In this document: positions 25,099 to 35,196 of the stretch, piece after piece | Layout: the number at the start of each line of letters is the position of its first letter | How positions within the stretch are numbered: position 1 is the first letter of the stretch | Assembly (NCBI GenBank): GCA_050261515.1 | Contig: JBLNDJ010000050.1 | Coordinates: forward strand, 41,829 to 105,828 | Source of the DNA: JBLNDJ01 sp050261515 | GTDB taxonomy: Bacteria; Acidobacteriota; Terriglobia; Bryobacterales; Bryobacteraceae | Reading direction: 5' to 3' | DNA: 64,000 nt | Made by a program: the position numbers and the translations under genes | The notes under the pieces: model-generated | Told to the model about the DNA's origin: nothing | Seen by the model: the letters and a program-made list of their open reading frames with translations, nothing else | Database searches by the model: none

Positions 25099-28000
25099 GT
25101 GCCGTTGTCCGGGTTCGATCCCCTGGTCCGCGAATGGTTCACGCGCCGCTTCGAATGCGTCACGGAACCGCAGGCGCTCGGCTGGCCTCTCATCCGCGCC
25201 GGACGCGACGTCCTCATCTCCGCCCCCACCGGCTCGGGCAAAACGCTAGCCGCATTTCTCATCTGCCTCGACGGCCTCGTCCGCGCCACCCGCACCGGGC
25301 CGCTTCCCGACGAAATCGAAGCTATCTACGTCTCGCCGCTCAAGGCGCTCAGCAACGACGTCCGCAAGAACCTCGAAATCCCGCTCGCCGAAATTGCGCC
25401 GCCCGCGCCCATCCGCACCGCGCTCCGCACCGGCGATACCACCGCCTGGGAGCGCCGCCGGATGCTCGAGCGCCCGCCGCACATCCTCGTCACCACGCCC
25501 GAGTCGCTCTTCATCCTGCTCACCACCGAGAAGAGCCGTCAGGCCCTCCGCACCGCCCGCACCGTCATCGTCGATGAAATTCACGCTGTGGTGGACGACA
25601 AGCGCGGCTCGCATCTCGCCCTCACGCTCGCCCGCCTCGACGCGCTGGTCGAAAGCGCCGGACGCCCGCGCCCGCAGCGAATCGGCCTCTCCGCCACAGT
25701 GAACCCGGTCGAGGAAGTCGCGCGCTTCCTCAGCGACCGCGCCACCATCGTCAACGTCGGCCACCGGCGCGAGATGGACCTTGCCGTCGAAGTCCCCGGG
25801 GACGAACTCGGCCCCGTCGCAAGCAACGAAATGTGGGACGAGATCTACGACCGCACGGCCGATCTGATCCGCGCGCACCGCACCACGCTCGTTTTCGTCA
25901 ACACGCGCCGCCTGGCCGAGCGCGTCTCGCATCACCTCGGCGAGCGCCTTGGGCCGAAGGCGGTGCTCCCGCACCACGGCAGCCTCTCGCGCCGCCTGCG
26001 CCTCAACGCCGAAGAGCGCCTCAAGAAAGGCGACCTGCGCGCGGTCGTCGCCACGGCCTCGCTCGAACTCGGCATCGACATAGGAACCGTCGATCTCGTC
26101 TGCCAGATCGGCTCGCCGCGCTCGATCGCCGTCGCGTTCCAGCGCGTCGGCCGCTCGGGCCACTGGATCGGCGCGAAGCCGAAGGGCCGCCTGTTCGCCA
26201 CCACGCGCGACGAGCTGCTCGAGTGCGCGGCGCTGGTGCGCGCCATCCGCACGGGCGAGCTCGACCGGCTCCAGATCCCCGAAGCGCCGCTCGACATCCT
26301 CGCCCAGCAACTCGTGGCCGCCGCCGCGACCGGCGAGTGGAGTGAGGAACAGTTGTTCGCGCTCGCGCGATCCGCGTACCCCTACCGCAACCTCGACCGG
26401 CGCGACTACGACGCCGTCCTCGACATGCTCTCGGACGGAATCACCACCGCGCGCGGGCGCGCCGGTGCGCTCCTCCACCGCGACCGGGTCAACCACATGA
26501 TCCGCGCGCGCCGCGGCGCCCGGCTCGCCGCCATCACCTCCGGCGGAGCCATCCCCGACAACGCGAGTTTCCAGGTCGTGGTCGAGCCCGAAGGCACCGT
26601 GATCGGCACCGTCGATGAGGACTTCGCCACCGAGAGCCTCGCGGGCGACACGTTCCTGCTCGGCACCAATTCGTGGCGCATACGCCGGGTCGAGCCCGGC
26701 CGCCTGCGCGTGGAGGATGCGCAGGGCGCCCCGCCGTCGATCCCGTTCTGGCGCGGCGAAGCGCCCGGCCGCACCGCCGAACTCTCGCGCGAGTTCTCGC
26801 GCCTTCGCGAAGAGATCGCCGCGCGCTCGCTCGAAGATGCCCACCGCTTCCTCACCGGAGAATGCGGGCTCGATGCGCGCGGCGCGGGCGAAGCGGTCGA
26901 ATACGTCCACGCGGGACGGGCCGCGCTCGGCGCGATGCCCGGCGAGAGCACTGTCGTCGCGGAACGCTTCTTCGACGAAGCCGGCGGCATGCAGCTCATC
27001 CTGCACGCCCCGTTCGGCGCGCGAATCAACCGCGCCTGGGGCCTCGCGCTCCGGAAGCGCTTCTGCCGCACGTTCAACTTCGAGCTCCAGGCCGCCGCCA
27101 CCGACAACGGCATCGTCATCTCGCTCGCCGAGCAGCACTCGTTCCCGCTCGAAATCGTGTTCGAGTTCTTGCGGCCCGAGACCGTCGAGCACGTCCTCAC
27201 GCAGGCCCTGCTTGCCGCGCCCATGTTCACGGCCCGCTGGCGGTGGAACGCCTCGCGCGCGCTGGCGATTCTGCGCTTCGCCGGAGGCCGCAAGGTGCCG
27301 CCGCCCATCCAGCGCATGCGCTCTGACGACCTTCTCGCCGGCGTCTTTCCGGATCAGGCCGCTTGCGCCGAGAATCTCACCGGCGAGATCCGCGTTCCCG
27401 ACCACCCGCTCGTCCGCGAAACCATCGGCAACTGCCTGCACGAGGCCATGGACATCGACGGCCTCAAAGCTTTGCTGGAAGCGATCCAGACCCGCGCCAT
27501 CCGGACCGTCGCCATCGACACCGCCGAGCCCTCGCCCTTCTCGCACGAGATCATCAACGCCAATCCCTACGCGTTTCTCGACGACGCGCCGCTCGAGGAG
27601 CGCCGCACCCGCGCCGTGCAGCTCCGCCGCGGCCTGACGCCCGATCTCGCCGGAGGCATCGGCGCGCTCGATCCGGAAGCGATCGCGCGTGTCGAGCGCG
27701 AAGCCTGGCCTGTCGTGCGCGATCGCGACGAACTCCACGACGCGCTGCTGACCCTCATCCTGCTGCCGCCCGTGCCCGAGTGGAGACATTTCTACGACGA
27801 ACTCGCAGCCACCGGCCGCGCCTCCACGCTTGCAGGCTTCTGGGTCGCTACAGAAAAGGCCGGCCTCACGGGCGAGGCCACGGAAATCGTCCGCGGCTGG
27901 CTCGAATCGACCGGCCCGCAAAAGATCAGCGCGCTGGCGGCGCGCCTGGCCCTGCCCGCGCCCGACGTGGAAGCCGCCATGCTGCGCCTCGAAGCCGAAG

Positions 28001-29148
28001 GCCAGGTCCTGCGCGGCCAGTTCACGCAGGACAAAACGGACGAGCCCGAATGGTGCAATCGCCGCCTGCTGGCCCGCATCCACCGCCTCACACTCGGACG
28101 CCTGCGCGGAGAAATCGAACCCGCGACCACCTCCGAGTTCCTGCGCTTCCTCGCGCGCTGGCAGCACGTCGCGCGCGGTACGCAGTTGCACGGCGTCGAT
28201 GGCACGCTCGCCATCGTGCGCCAGCTTCAGGGTTACGAGATCCCCTCGGGTGCCTGGGAATCGGTCATCCTGCCCCGCCGCATCGCCCGCTACGAACCCG
28301 GACTTCTCGATCGCCTGTGTCTGTCGGGCGAAGTGATGTGGGGCCGCCTTTCGCCGCATCCGGCGTTTGAAGAGCACGCGGCCACGCGCCGCGTGCGCCC
28401 CACGCGCATCGCGCCGGTCGGGCTGTTCCTGCGCGAGGACGCGGCGATGCTCTCCGCGCTCGCCGGGCCGCCCTCGGACAAGCGAGCGAGCCTCTCCTAC
28501 GCCGCGCGTGACGTGCTGGCGGAAATCGAGCGTTGCGGCGCGTCGTTCTTCATCGACCTCCAGCACGCTACCGGCCGCCTCGCAAGCGAAGTCGAGGACG
28601 CGCTCTGGGAACTGGTCGCCGCCGGACTGGTCACTGCCGACGGCTTCGAGAACCTGCGCTCGCTGATCGATCCCAAGCGCCGCCGCGGCGAAGGACGCGG
28701 CCGTCACGCGCGCCCGCGGCACGCCGCCGGACGCTGGGCGCTGCTTCCCCACGGAGCCGACGAAGCCGCTATCGAGAAATTCGCGCGCCAGCTCCTGCGC
28801 CGCTGGGGAGTCGTATTCCGCGATCTGCTCGCGCGCGAAACGCTCGCCCCCGCCTGGCGCGACCTGCTCGTCGCGCTCCGCGGCATGGAAAACCGGGGGG
28901 AAATCCGGGGCGGCCGTTTCGTCGGAGCATTTGTAGGCGAGCAGTTCGCGCTCCCCGAAGCGCTCGACCTCCTCCGCGCTGTCCGCCGGCTCAAAAGGTC
29001 CGACGAAGAAATCGAAGTCGCCGCCGCCGACCCCTTGAACCTCGCCGGCATCCTTCTCCCCGGTCCGCGCCTGAGCGCCCTAAGCGCCGAAAGCCTGAAT
29101 CTAGGCGGCGCCTGTGGGGCAGGTCCTCGGCCATCCGCGGCCTCTTAG
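25099..29148 (+). CDS. lhr: Lhr-family ATP-dependent helicase
   Basis: A 1349-residue superfamily 2 helicase. Walker A SAPTGSGKT (about 40-48), VDEIHAV (about 158), LSATVNPVEEV, the C-terminal RecA motifs ATASLELGIDIG and FQRVGRSGH, then the long Lhr-core winged-helix regions. E. coli Lhr is about 1540 residues, so this is slightly shorter. Lhr proteins unwind DNA and RNA/DNA duplexes in repair. The start is GTG at 25099, 21 bases after the yjbQ stop. The last 30 residues are low-complexity and may not be conserved. Confidence 0.93.
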   Translation: MPLSGFDPLVREWFTRRFECVTEPQALGWPLIRAGRDVLISAPTGSGKTLAAFLICLDGLVRATRTGPLPDEIEAIYVSPLKALSNDVRKNLEIPLAEIAPPAPIRTALRTGDTTAWERRRMLERPPHILVTTPESLFILLTTEKSRQALRTARTVIVDEIHAVVDDKRGSHLALTLARLDALVESAGRPRPQRIGLSATVNPVEEVARFLSDRATIVNVGHRREMDLAVEVPGDELGPVASNEMWDEIYDRTADLIRAHRTTLVFVNTRRLAERVSHHLGERLGPKAVLPHHGSLSRRLRLNAEERLKKGDLRAVVATASLELGIDIGTVDLVCQIGSPRSIAVAFQRVGRSGHWIGAKPKGRLFATTRDELLECAALVRAIRTGELDRLQIPEAPLDILAQQLVAAAATGEWSEEQLFALARSAYPYRNLDRRDYDAVLDMLSDGITTARGRAGALLHRDRVNHMIRARRGARLAAITSGGAIPDNASFQVVVEPEGTVIGTVDEDFATESLAGDTFLLGTNSWRIRRVEPGRLRVEDAQGAPPSIPFWRGEAPGRTAELSREFSRLREEIAARSLEDAHRFLTGECGLDARGAGEAVEYVHAGRAALGAMPGESTVVAERFFDEAGGMQLILHAPFGARINRAWGLALRKRFCRTFNFELQAAATDNGIVISLAEQHSFPLEIVFEFLRPETVEHVLTQALLAAPMFTARWRWNASRALAILRFAGGRKVPPPIQRMRSDDLLAGVFPDQAACAENLTGEIRVPDHPLVRETIGNCLHEAMDIDGLKALLEAIQTRAIRTVAIDTAEPSPFSHEIINANPYAFLDDAPLEERRTRAVQLRRGLTPDLAGGIGALDPEAIARVEREAWPVVRDRDELHDALLTLILLPPVPEWRHFYDELAATGRASTLAGFWVATEKAGLTGEATEIVRGWLESTGPQKISALAARLALPAPDVEAAMLRLEAEGQVLRGQFTQDKTDEPEWCNRRLLARIHRLTLGRLRGEIEPATTSEFLRFLARWQHVARGTQLHGVDGTLAIVRQLQGYEIPSGAWESVILPRRIARYEPGLLDRLCLSGEVMWGRLSPHPAFEEHAATRRVRPTRIAPVGLFLREDAAMLSALAGPPSDKRASLSYAARDVLAEIERCGASFFIDLQHATGRLASEVEDALWELVAAGLVTADGFENLRSLIDPKRRRGEGRGRHARPRHAAGRWALLPHGADEAAIEKFARQLLRRWGVVFRDLLARETLAPAWRDLLVALRGMENRGEIRGGRFVGAFVGEQFALPEALDLLRAVRRLKRSDEEIEVAAADPLNLAGILLPGPRLSALSAESLNLGGACGAGPRPSAAS

Positions 29149-29188
29149 GCCGTCGATTCCCTGCCACGCCCCATGCGAAAATAGGAGC

Positions 29189-30265
29189 ATGCTCTTGCGG
29201 GTTGCACTGCTGGCGCTTGGCGTGTGCCTCTCCCTGCCGGCACAGACGAAGCCCCTGACCGTGGCGCAGTTGGTGAGCTTTATCAAATCCGCGATCGAGT
29301 TGAAGCAGCCCGACAAGCAGGTCGCCGCCTACCTCAACAAAATCACCCTTGCCGAAAAGCTCGACGGCCACACCATGGAAGAACTCCAGGCCCTCGGCAC
29401 CGGCCCGAAAACATCCGAGGCGCTGAACACGCTCCGGCTGGCCTCGCAGAACCTGCCCGCTGCCCCTGCCGCCGCGCCGCCTCCACCGCCGGCCGCGGCC
29501 ATCCCGCCGCCGAGCCCCGCCGAACAGAAGAAGATCATCGCCGAAGTGCGCGAATACGCCCTCAACTACACCAACAGCCTTCCCGACTTCCTCTGCACGC
29601 AGGTCACGCGACGCTACGTGGACCAGAGCGGCATGGAATTCTGGGGCCAGCAGGACGTCATCACCGCGCGCGTCGCCTACGTCAACCACAAGGAAGACTA
29701 CAAACTCGTCCTCGTCAATAATCACATGGTGTCGAGCGACACGGCCTCGATGCACTCGATCGGAGGCGCCACCTCCACCGGCGAATTCGGCAGCTTGATG
29801 TACGAAGTTTTCGAGCCTGGGAGCGAGGCCACCTTCGGCTGGGAGCGCTGGGCCACTCTGCGCGGCCGCCGCGCTTACGTCTTCAACTACCGCATCGCGC
29901 AGTCGCGCTCAAAGTGGCACGTCACCTACGAAAAGTCCGACGACATCGTGCCCGGCTATCACGGCCTGATCTTCGTGGACCGTGATGCCCGCACCGTTAT
30001 GCGCATCACCTTCGAAGCCGAGCTGCCGCCGAGCTTCCCGGTCCAGGAAGCCAAAACCACGCTCGACTACGACCTGGCCGAGATCAGCGGCCATCAGTTC
30101 ATGCTGCCGCTCAAGGCCGTCGTCCGGATGCGCAAGGCGAAGTACCTTACCAAGAACGAAGTCGAGTTCCGCCTCTACCGTAAGTTCAGCGCCGAGGCGA
30201 GCATCTCGTTCGACACGCCCGACCCGCTGCCCGAAGAGAAGACCACGGAAGAGCCGGTGAAGTGA
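29189..30265 (+). CDS. secreted protein of unknown function
   Basis: A 358-residue protein with a signal peptide (about 1-18), a helical segment (about 20-80), a Pro/Ala linker (about 90-110) and a beta-rich C-terminal domain (about 115-350) with FLCTQVTRRYVD and FNYRIAQSRSKWHVTYE. This arrangement recurs in acidobacterial secreted proteins but I know no function for it. The ATG at 29189 has AGGAG ending only one base upstream, unusually close. Confidence 0.7.
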   Translation: MLLRVALLALGVCLSLPAQTKPLTVAQLVSFIKSAIELKQPDKQVAAYLNKITLAEKLDGHTMEELQALGTGPKTSEALNTLRLASQNLPAAPAAAPPPPPAAAIPPPSPAEQKKIIAEVREYALNYTNSLPDFLCTQVTRRYVDQSGMEFWGQQDVITARVAYVNHKEDYKLVLVNNHMVSSDTASMHSIGGATSTGEFGSLMYEVFEPGSEATFGWERWATLRGRRAYVFNYRIAQSRSKWHVTYEKSDDIVPGYHGLIFVDRDARTVMRITFEAELPPSFPVQEAKTTLDYDLAEISGHQFMLPLKAVVRMRKAKYLTKNEVEFRLYRKFSAEASISFDTPDPLPEEKTTEEPVK

Positions 30266-30268
30266 CTC

Positions 30269-31042
30269 TTACCTGCCCTCGATCGCTTTTCGCGACGAGC
30301 GCAACGTGTTCACCAGCGATTCGCGAGGCATCGTGCGAATAATCGGCTCAATCAACCATCCCAAGCCCGTCGGAACGTCGCGGGTCAGCGAGATCGCCTC
30401 ACATTCCATGTACACGCCGCCGTCCTTCTGCTCGAACCGCCAATAGGAATAGAGCCGCCATAGATACCCGTGATCCTTGCCCGCGGGCAACTCGCGCTCG
30501 TCGGGCTTGCCGGGGTTCTCCACCTCGGCGATCTTCGTGCTGTAAGAGCGGCTGTGCGTGAACGCGCCCTCCACGGGGAAGTACCGCACGTCATGCTCGG
30601 TATTGAGCACCACCGTGACCACCTTCTTCTTCATCAGGCGCAGGAAGATGTGGAAGTCGTCGCCGCTGCGCGAGAGCAGCTTCGAATCGATGACCTCGGG
30701 CCGGTGCGTCTCCTTGTTGCGGTTGTAGTCCTGCACGCGCGCAAGCGTCTGCGCCAGCGTCGCGCCGGGCACGAACACCGCGCCGATCCAGTCGTGCACG
30801 AGCGCGCCGGCCAGCTCGGCGTCGCCTTTCCCAATGACCGGTTCGGCGATGATGTCTCCCGCGCGCAGCGCCTTGGCGCGCTCGGCCGAATCGGTCGCCC
30901 ACATCGTATGCGCCTTGTTGCGCACCTCCATGCGGGCTTCGGCTTTGCGTATGTAGCCGTCGAAAGCCTGGACCATCGCGGGCTTCAAGTCCGCGGCCTG
31001 CGCCAGAATAACCGACGCGGCGCCGATCAGAACGAGCTTCAC
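30269..31042 (-). CDS. secreted protein of unknown function
   Basis: A 257-residue protein with a signal peptide (about 1-16). The rest is soluble; a C-terminal stretch (YLWRLYSYWRFEQKDGG, then CEAISLTRDVP) resembles the curved sheet of SRPBCC-type lipid-binding proteins, but this is weak. GTG 31042 is the start, nine bases after the stop of the DUF4015 gene, so the two are probably cotranscribed. Its stop is three bases from the convergent gene. Confidence 0.65.
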   Translation of the reverse strand: MKLVLIGAASVILAQAADLKPAMVQAFDGYIRKAEARMEVRNKAHTMWATDSAERAKALRAGDIIAEPVIGKGDAELAGALVHDWIGAVFVPGATLAQTLARVQDYNRNKETHRPEVIDSKLLSRSGDDFHIFLRLMKKKVVTVVLNTEHDVRYFPVEGAFTHSRSYSTKIAEVENPGKPDERELPAGKDHGYLWRLYSYWRFEQKDGGVYMECEAISLTRDVPTGLGWLIEPIIRTMPRESLVNTLRSSRKAIEGR

Positions 31043-31051
31043 CTTTCGAGG

Positions 31052-32110
31052 CTACCGCGCCAGCGCCTGTCGCGTATATACGTTCGACGGGCTCCACAGC
31101 ATGTACCCCGCAAAGCGCGGCCCGAGCGCGTCCTCGACCGCCTTGATCTGCGCCGTGACCGCCGCTGCGTCGTAATGCGCGCCCATGTTGAAATCCTGCA
31201 GCCACGGCCGCAGCTTCGCCGGAGCGGCCTGTTCCAGCCGCTCGCCCGCATGCTTGATCGAGTAATTCACCACCTCGTAGGGCCGCTCGGCCGGATTCGC
31301 GAACCCGAGAAACTTCTTCGCGAAGTGCGACGGATACACCATCGGGCACACGTAATCGAACGTCGCATAAGCGTCCTCGATCACCTGCCCGATGCCGAGG
31401 TCGTCGTCATTCACGGCCGCCAGGCCGAACAAATCGGCCGAAATCCGCACACCCGCCAGCTCGCGCCGAAGATAGCGGAAGAACTCGCGGATCACCTCAT
31501 GCTTGGCCATCTTCACGTCCCACCCGGGGAAGTACATATCCTTCAGGTCGCCGTCCGACGGGAAGCGTATGTAGTCGAAGTTCACCTCATCCACGCCGTG
31601 CGCGAGCGCGTCCTTCGCGATCGCCACGATGTAGTCCCACGCCGGCCGCGAGGCCGGATTGATCCACGCGAGCCCCTTGTGGTCGAGCCAAAGCGTGTCT
31701 TTCGTGAACGGCCCGCCAGCGCCCTTCGCCAGTTTCGAAACGCGCTGCACGGCCAGATCGGGGCGAGCGGCGGCCAGCACCGGGTCCTGAAAACAAGTGA
31801 TGCGCGCGATCACGTAAATGTTCTCGCGGTGCAGCCGCTCCACCAGCGCATCCACGTCGCGGATCATGACCCGCACCGCGCCATACTTCTTCGCCTCTGG
31901 AAACCCGACCCGGTAAGAAATGTTGCCCGAGTAATCCTTCACGTCGAAGACCACCGAGTTGATCACCGTCGTCTTCGCCAACTCGATCAAATACTCTACG
32001 CGCTTGTTCAACCCCGCCGACCACCCCGTGAAGTACACGGCCTTGATGATCTCCGGCGGATGCTCGAGCGGGCGCGGTGCCGCAACAGGCACTTTCGGAA
32101 CAGGCTTCAC
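31052..32110 (-). CDS. DUF4015 putative glycoside hydrolase, signal peptide apparently frameshifted
   Basis: A TIM-barrel-type protein of at least 352 residues with IIKAVYFTGWSAGL, VVFDVKDYSG, HGVDEVNFDYIRFPSDG and FDYVCPMVYPSHF, matching the putative glycosidase family DUF4015. The first usable start in this frame is GTG 32110, which leaves it without export signal. Upstream in the same frame, codons to about 32200 encode a typical hydrophobic signal peptide (LSLCLLGPAAVFA) but have no start codon; an ATG at 32204 is out of frame by one base. Removing one base after that ATG would restore a complete leader. A sequencing error, recent mutation or frameshifting could explain it. Confidence 0.82.
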   Translation of the reverse strand: MKPVPKVPVAAPRPLEHPPEIIKAVYFTGWSAGLNKRVEYLIELAKTTVINSVVFDVKDYSGNISYRVGFPEAKKYGAVRVMIRDVDALVERLHRENIYVIARITCFQDPVLAAARPDLAVQRVSKLAKGAGGPFTKDTLWLDHKGLAWINPASRPAWDYIVAIAKDALAHGVDEVNFDYIRFPSDGDLKDMYFPGWDVKMAKHEVIREFFRYLRRELAGVRISADLFGLAAVNDDDLGIGQVIEDAYATFDYVCPMVYPSHFAKKFLGFANPAERPYEVVNYSIKHAGERLEQAAPAKLRPWLQDFNMGAHYDAAAVTAQIKAVEDALGPRFAGYMLWSPSNVYTRQALAR

Positions 32111-32272
32111 CGGGCGGACATCTGATTTCTGCCAGGCAAATACCGCGGCGGGCCCAAGCAGGCAGAGGGAGAGTACGGTATGTAGGAGCGTAAACGGAAA
32201 TCATAGAGCAAGGCCGCAAAATCCGCAACCGCCCTTGCGCCCGCGAGAACCCCCGCGCTACCGTGTTCGTCT

Positions 32273-33637
32273 ATGCCGCCCTTCACCCGGAGAACGTTTC
32301 TCGCCGCCGCCACCGCCGCCGTCGCCCGCCCGGCCAGGCGGCCCACGAACGTCGTGGTCATTCTCTGCGACGACATGGGCTACGGCGACCTGCATTCCTA
32401 CGGATCCCAAATCGCCACCCCCAACCTCGACCGCATGGCGAGCGAAGGAACGCGCTTCACTAACGCCATCTCGGCCAACCCGGTCTGCTCGCCCTCGCGG
32501 GCGTCCCTCTTGACGGGCCGCTACCCGACTCGTGTCGGTGTGCCCCGCGTCCTGATGCCGCGCGACCGCGGGGGCCTCGCGACCGATGAAACCACGCTCG
32601 CCGAGCTGCTCAAGACGAAGAACTACGCGACCGCCTGCCTGGGCAAATGGCACCTGGGCCATCAGCCCACGCAGCTCCCGACGAAGCGAGGCTTCGACTC
32701 CTACTTCGGCATCCCCTACTCGAACGACATGACGCCGGCCCTGCTGCTCGAAAACGAAAAGACCGTCGAAGCCGAAGCCAACCAGGAGACGCTCACCCGC
32801 CGCTACACCGAACGCGCCGTCGATTTCATCGGACGCAACGCGCACCGGCCCTTCTTCCTCTATCTCGCGCACAGCTTCCCGCACATCCCTCTGCACGCCT
32901 CCGATGCCTTTCGCGGGAAAAGCCCCCTCGGCCTCTATGGCGACGTGGTGAACGAGCTCGATTGGAGCACCGGCGAAGTCTTGCGCGCCCTCCGGAGCAA
33001 CGGCCTTGCATCCAATACGCTGGTCCTGTTCACAAGCGACAACGGCCCCTGGTATCAGGGCAGTTCCGGGCTGACGCGTGGACGGAAGGGCGCCACCTGG
33101 GAAGGCGGCGTGCGAGTGCCTTTTCTCGCCTGGCAGCCGGGCTCGGTGCCCGCCGGCAAAACGTCAAACGCGCTCGTCTCGCTGCTCGACGTCGTCCCGA
33201 CCGTGGCCGCGCGCTGCGATCTGCGCCCGCCCAAACCCCTCGACGGCGTGGACGTCTGGCCAATCCTGTGCGGCCGCGCAAACGCCGTTGAGCGTGAGCC
33301 GCTTCTCTACTTCAACGACGTTCACCTCCAATGCATCCGCCGCGGCAATTGGAAGCTGCACGTGGCGCGCTACAACGGGAATATCTACACACCGGGCATC
33401 TGGCCTCGCCTCAGGAATCTGCCGCTCTCCCATCCCGAGCTCTACAACCTGGCGCTCGACCCCGACGAGAGTTACGACCTGGCGGACCGCCACCCGGACA
33501 TCGTGCGCGACCTGTTCGCGCGCGCCGAAGCCGCCCTCGCGGATTTCCCCGAGCCCATCCGCCAAGACTGGGCGGAAACGCGGCAGCGCAAAGTCCGCCC
33601 GAAGGCGGCGGGAGCGTATCCGGAAGAAGCGTCCTGA
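32273..33637 (+). CDS. secreted sulfatase (arylsulfatase A family)
   Basis: A 454-residue enzyme hydrolysing sulfate esters. A Tat-like leader (FTRRTFLAAATAAVA) is followed by metal-site VVVILCDDMGYGD, the formylglycine signature CSPSR (Cys near residue 72) plus LLTGRYPTRVG, KWHLGH, and FTSDNGPW. The Cys must be oxidised by a formylglycine-generating enzyme not seen here. It is divergent from the DUF4015 gene. Such enzymes in this phylum usually process sulfated polysaccharides; the substrate is unknown. Confidence 0.93.
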   Translation: MPPFTRRTFLAAATAAVARPARRPTNVVVILCDDMGYGDLHSYGSQIATPNLDRMASEGTRFTNAISANPVCSPSRASLLTGRYPTRVGVPRVLMPRDRGGLATDETTLAELLKTKNYATACLGKWHLGHQPTQLPTKRGFDSYFGIPYSNDMTPALLLENEKTVEAEANQETLTRRYTERAVDFIGRNAHRPFFLYLAHSFPHIPLHASDAFRGKSPLGLYGDVVNELDWSTGEVLRALRSNGLASNTLVLFTSDNGPWYQGSSGLTRGRKGATWEGGVRVPFLAWQPGSVPAGKTSNALVSLLDVVPTVAARCDLRPPKPLDGVDVWPILCGRANAVEREPLLYFNDVHLQCIRRGNWKLHVARYNGNIYTPGIWPRLRNLPLSHPELYNLALDPDESYDLADRHPDIVRDLFARAEAALADFPEPIRQDWAETRQRKVRPKAAGAYPEEAS

Positions 33638-33638
33638 G

Positions 33639-35105
33639 TTACTTTCCGATCAACTCGTAACTCACAAACGCGAACTTCTTCGAATCCGGCGACCACGAAT
33701 TCACATTGAGAGTCCCCTGTCCCCCGAACAGGCGCGTGAGCACCGTAATCTTCTTCGCATTCGGAGGCAGCGGCATCGCGCGCAGAAGTATGTCCTGGTT
33801 CGGCGGATGCCCCTCCGTCCCCTTTTTGAAAGACAGGAACACCATACGCTTCCCGTCGGGCGAAGGATGCGGGAACCAGTCCTCGTACTCATCGCTCGTG
33901 ATGCGCTCGGCCTTACGGTCCTCGGGCCCCGCGCCGTCCACGGGGACCCTCCATATGTCCCACGAACCCGACCGGTCCGAGTTGAAGTAGATCCACTTGC
34001 CGTCGGGCGAATAGTCCGGGCCGTCGTCATAACCAGGGTGCGACGTCAACCGCTGCTCGGCGCCGCCCTCGGCCGCAATCCGGTACAGATCGAAATTGTT
34101 CTCGCGCTCGGCGCAGTAGGCGAGCCACTTCCCATCCGGCGACCACCCGTGATAATAACTCGGGGCGCTCTCGGTGACGAGCTTCGCGTTCCCGCCCGCG
34201 ACCGGCATCACCCAAATCTTCGACGGCTCGCGCCGCTTCTGCGCCGAGATCGCGTAGCTTCGGCCATCGGGCGAAATCCCATGATCGTTATTCGCCGCGC
34301 CGATATTGCTCATCTCGACCACCGCAGGTTCGCCGCCTTCCACCGGCAGCCGGAACAGCTTTCCGTCGGAATTGACGAGCAGATACTTCCCGTCGCGCGA
34401 CCAGTTGGGCGCCTCGAACAGCCGGTCCGCCTGAAAGATCACGCGCGCCGTCTTCGTCTTCATGTCGAAGATAGAAATCTTGCTCCTCACCGGCGGCTCG
34501 GGCGTTTCCACCTGCACGTTAGAAAACACCGCCGTCTCGAGCACATTCGCATCGTGCGAGCACACGCCAAGCCCGACATAGACCGGGTCCTGCAACTTCA
34601 CCTCGACCGGCCCCGAGGGCGTGAGCGCGCCGCCCGGTTCGCCCGCGTACATCGTGAACCGGTTCCCGCGCCGCTCGATCCGCACGCGCGCCGGCCCCTT
34701 CAAAGCCGACTGGACCTCCGCGGTTTCGCCCCCCGCGGCCAGGCGGTATTGAAGCGACGTGAGCCCGTCCCCATGCAGCGCCACATCCGCATAGGGCGAG
34801 CCCGCATCCAAGCTCTGCCGCACCATCAGGACCGCCTTACGATGCTCCACCGCGCCCGAGCCTTCGAATCTCACATCGGCGGTCAAGGTGACATCCCCGC
34901 TCACGCGACTAAACACAAAACGGAAAGCGTCCTCCGCTCCCCAGATATTCGCCCCGCCGCCCGTGATGCGGTATTGCCCGCTCTCGAACGCAGCCGCGCC
35001 GGCGCGCGGAGTCACCCCGACGTCGACCGCGTTCTGAAACTGCCCCACCGGCTGCCCCGCAGCCAAGCCAGAAAACACCAACGCCCAAACCCAAGCCTTC
35101 GCCAT
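33639..35105 (-). CDS. secreted TolB-like propeller protein with N-terminal lectin-like domain
   Basis: A 488-residue protein with a signal peptide (about 1-18), an N-terminal concanavalin-like beta domain (about 22-195, DUF1349-like), and a C-terminal propeller with PD40/TolB repeats: WSRDGKYLLVN, WSPDGKWLAY, YSPDGKWIYF, PSPDGKRMVF and WSPDSKKFAF. These proteins often bind glycans or periplasmic partners. It is convergent with the sulfatase gene (one base apart) and divergent from another propeller gene. Confidence 0.85.
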   Translation of the reverse strand: MAKAWVWALVFSGLAAGQPVGQFQNAVDVGVTPRAGAAAFESGQYRITGGGANIWGAEDAFRFVFSRVSGDVTLTADVRFEGSGAVEHRKAVLMVRQSLDAGSPYADVALHGDGLTSLQYRLAAGGETAEVQSALKGPARVRIERRGNRFTMYAGEPGGALTPSGPVEVKLQDPVYVGLGVCSHDANVLETAVFSNVQVETPEPPVRSKISIFDMKTKTARVIFQADRLFEAPNWSRDGKYLLVNSDGKLFRLPVEGGEPAVVEMSNIGAANNDHGISPDGRSYAISAQKRREPSKIWVMPVAGGNAKLVTESAPSYYHGWSPDGKWLAYCAERENNFDLYRIAAEGGAEQRLTSHPGYDDGPDYSPDGKWIYFNSDRSGSWDIWRVPVDGAGPEDRKAERITSDEYEDWFPHPSPDGKRMVFLSFKKGTEGHPPNQDILLRAMPLPPNAKKITVLTRLFGGQGTLNVNSWSPDSKKFAFVSYELIGK

Positions 35106-35196
35106 AGACACAGACAATATCAGGAAACCGCGTACGCCGGAACGCCGCTTAGTGGGCCGCCCCCCGGCCGGCCAGCACCCAGGCGACAATAGAACA

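Noticed and set aside
25246..28752. 1168-codon minus-strand frame opposite lhr
   Set aside because: Composition is a mirror of the helicase codons with no recognisable domain.
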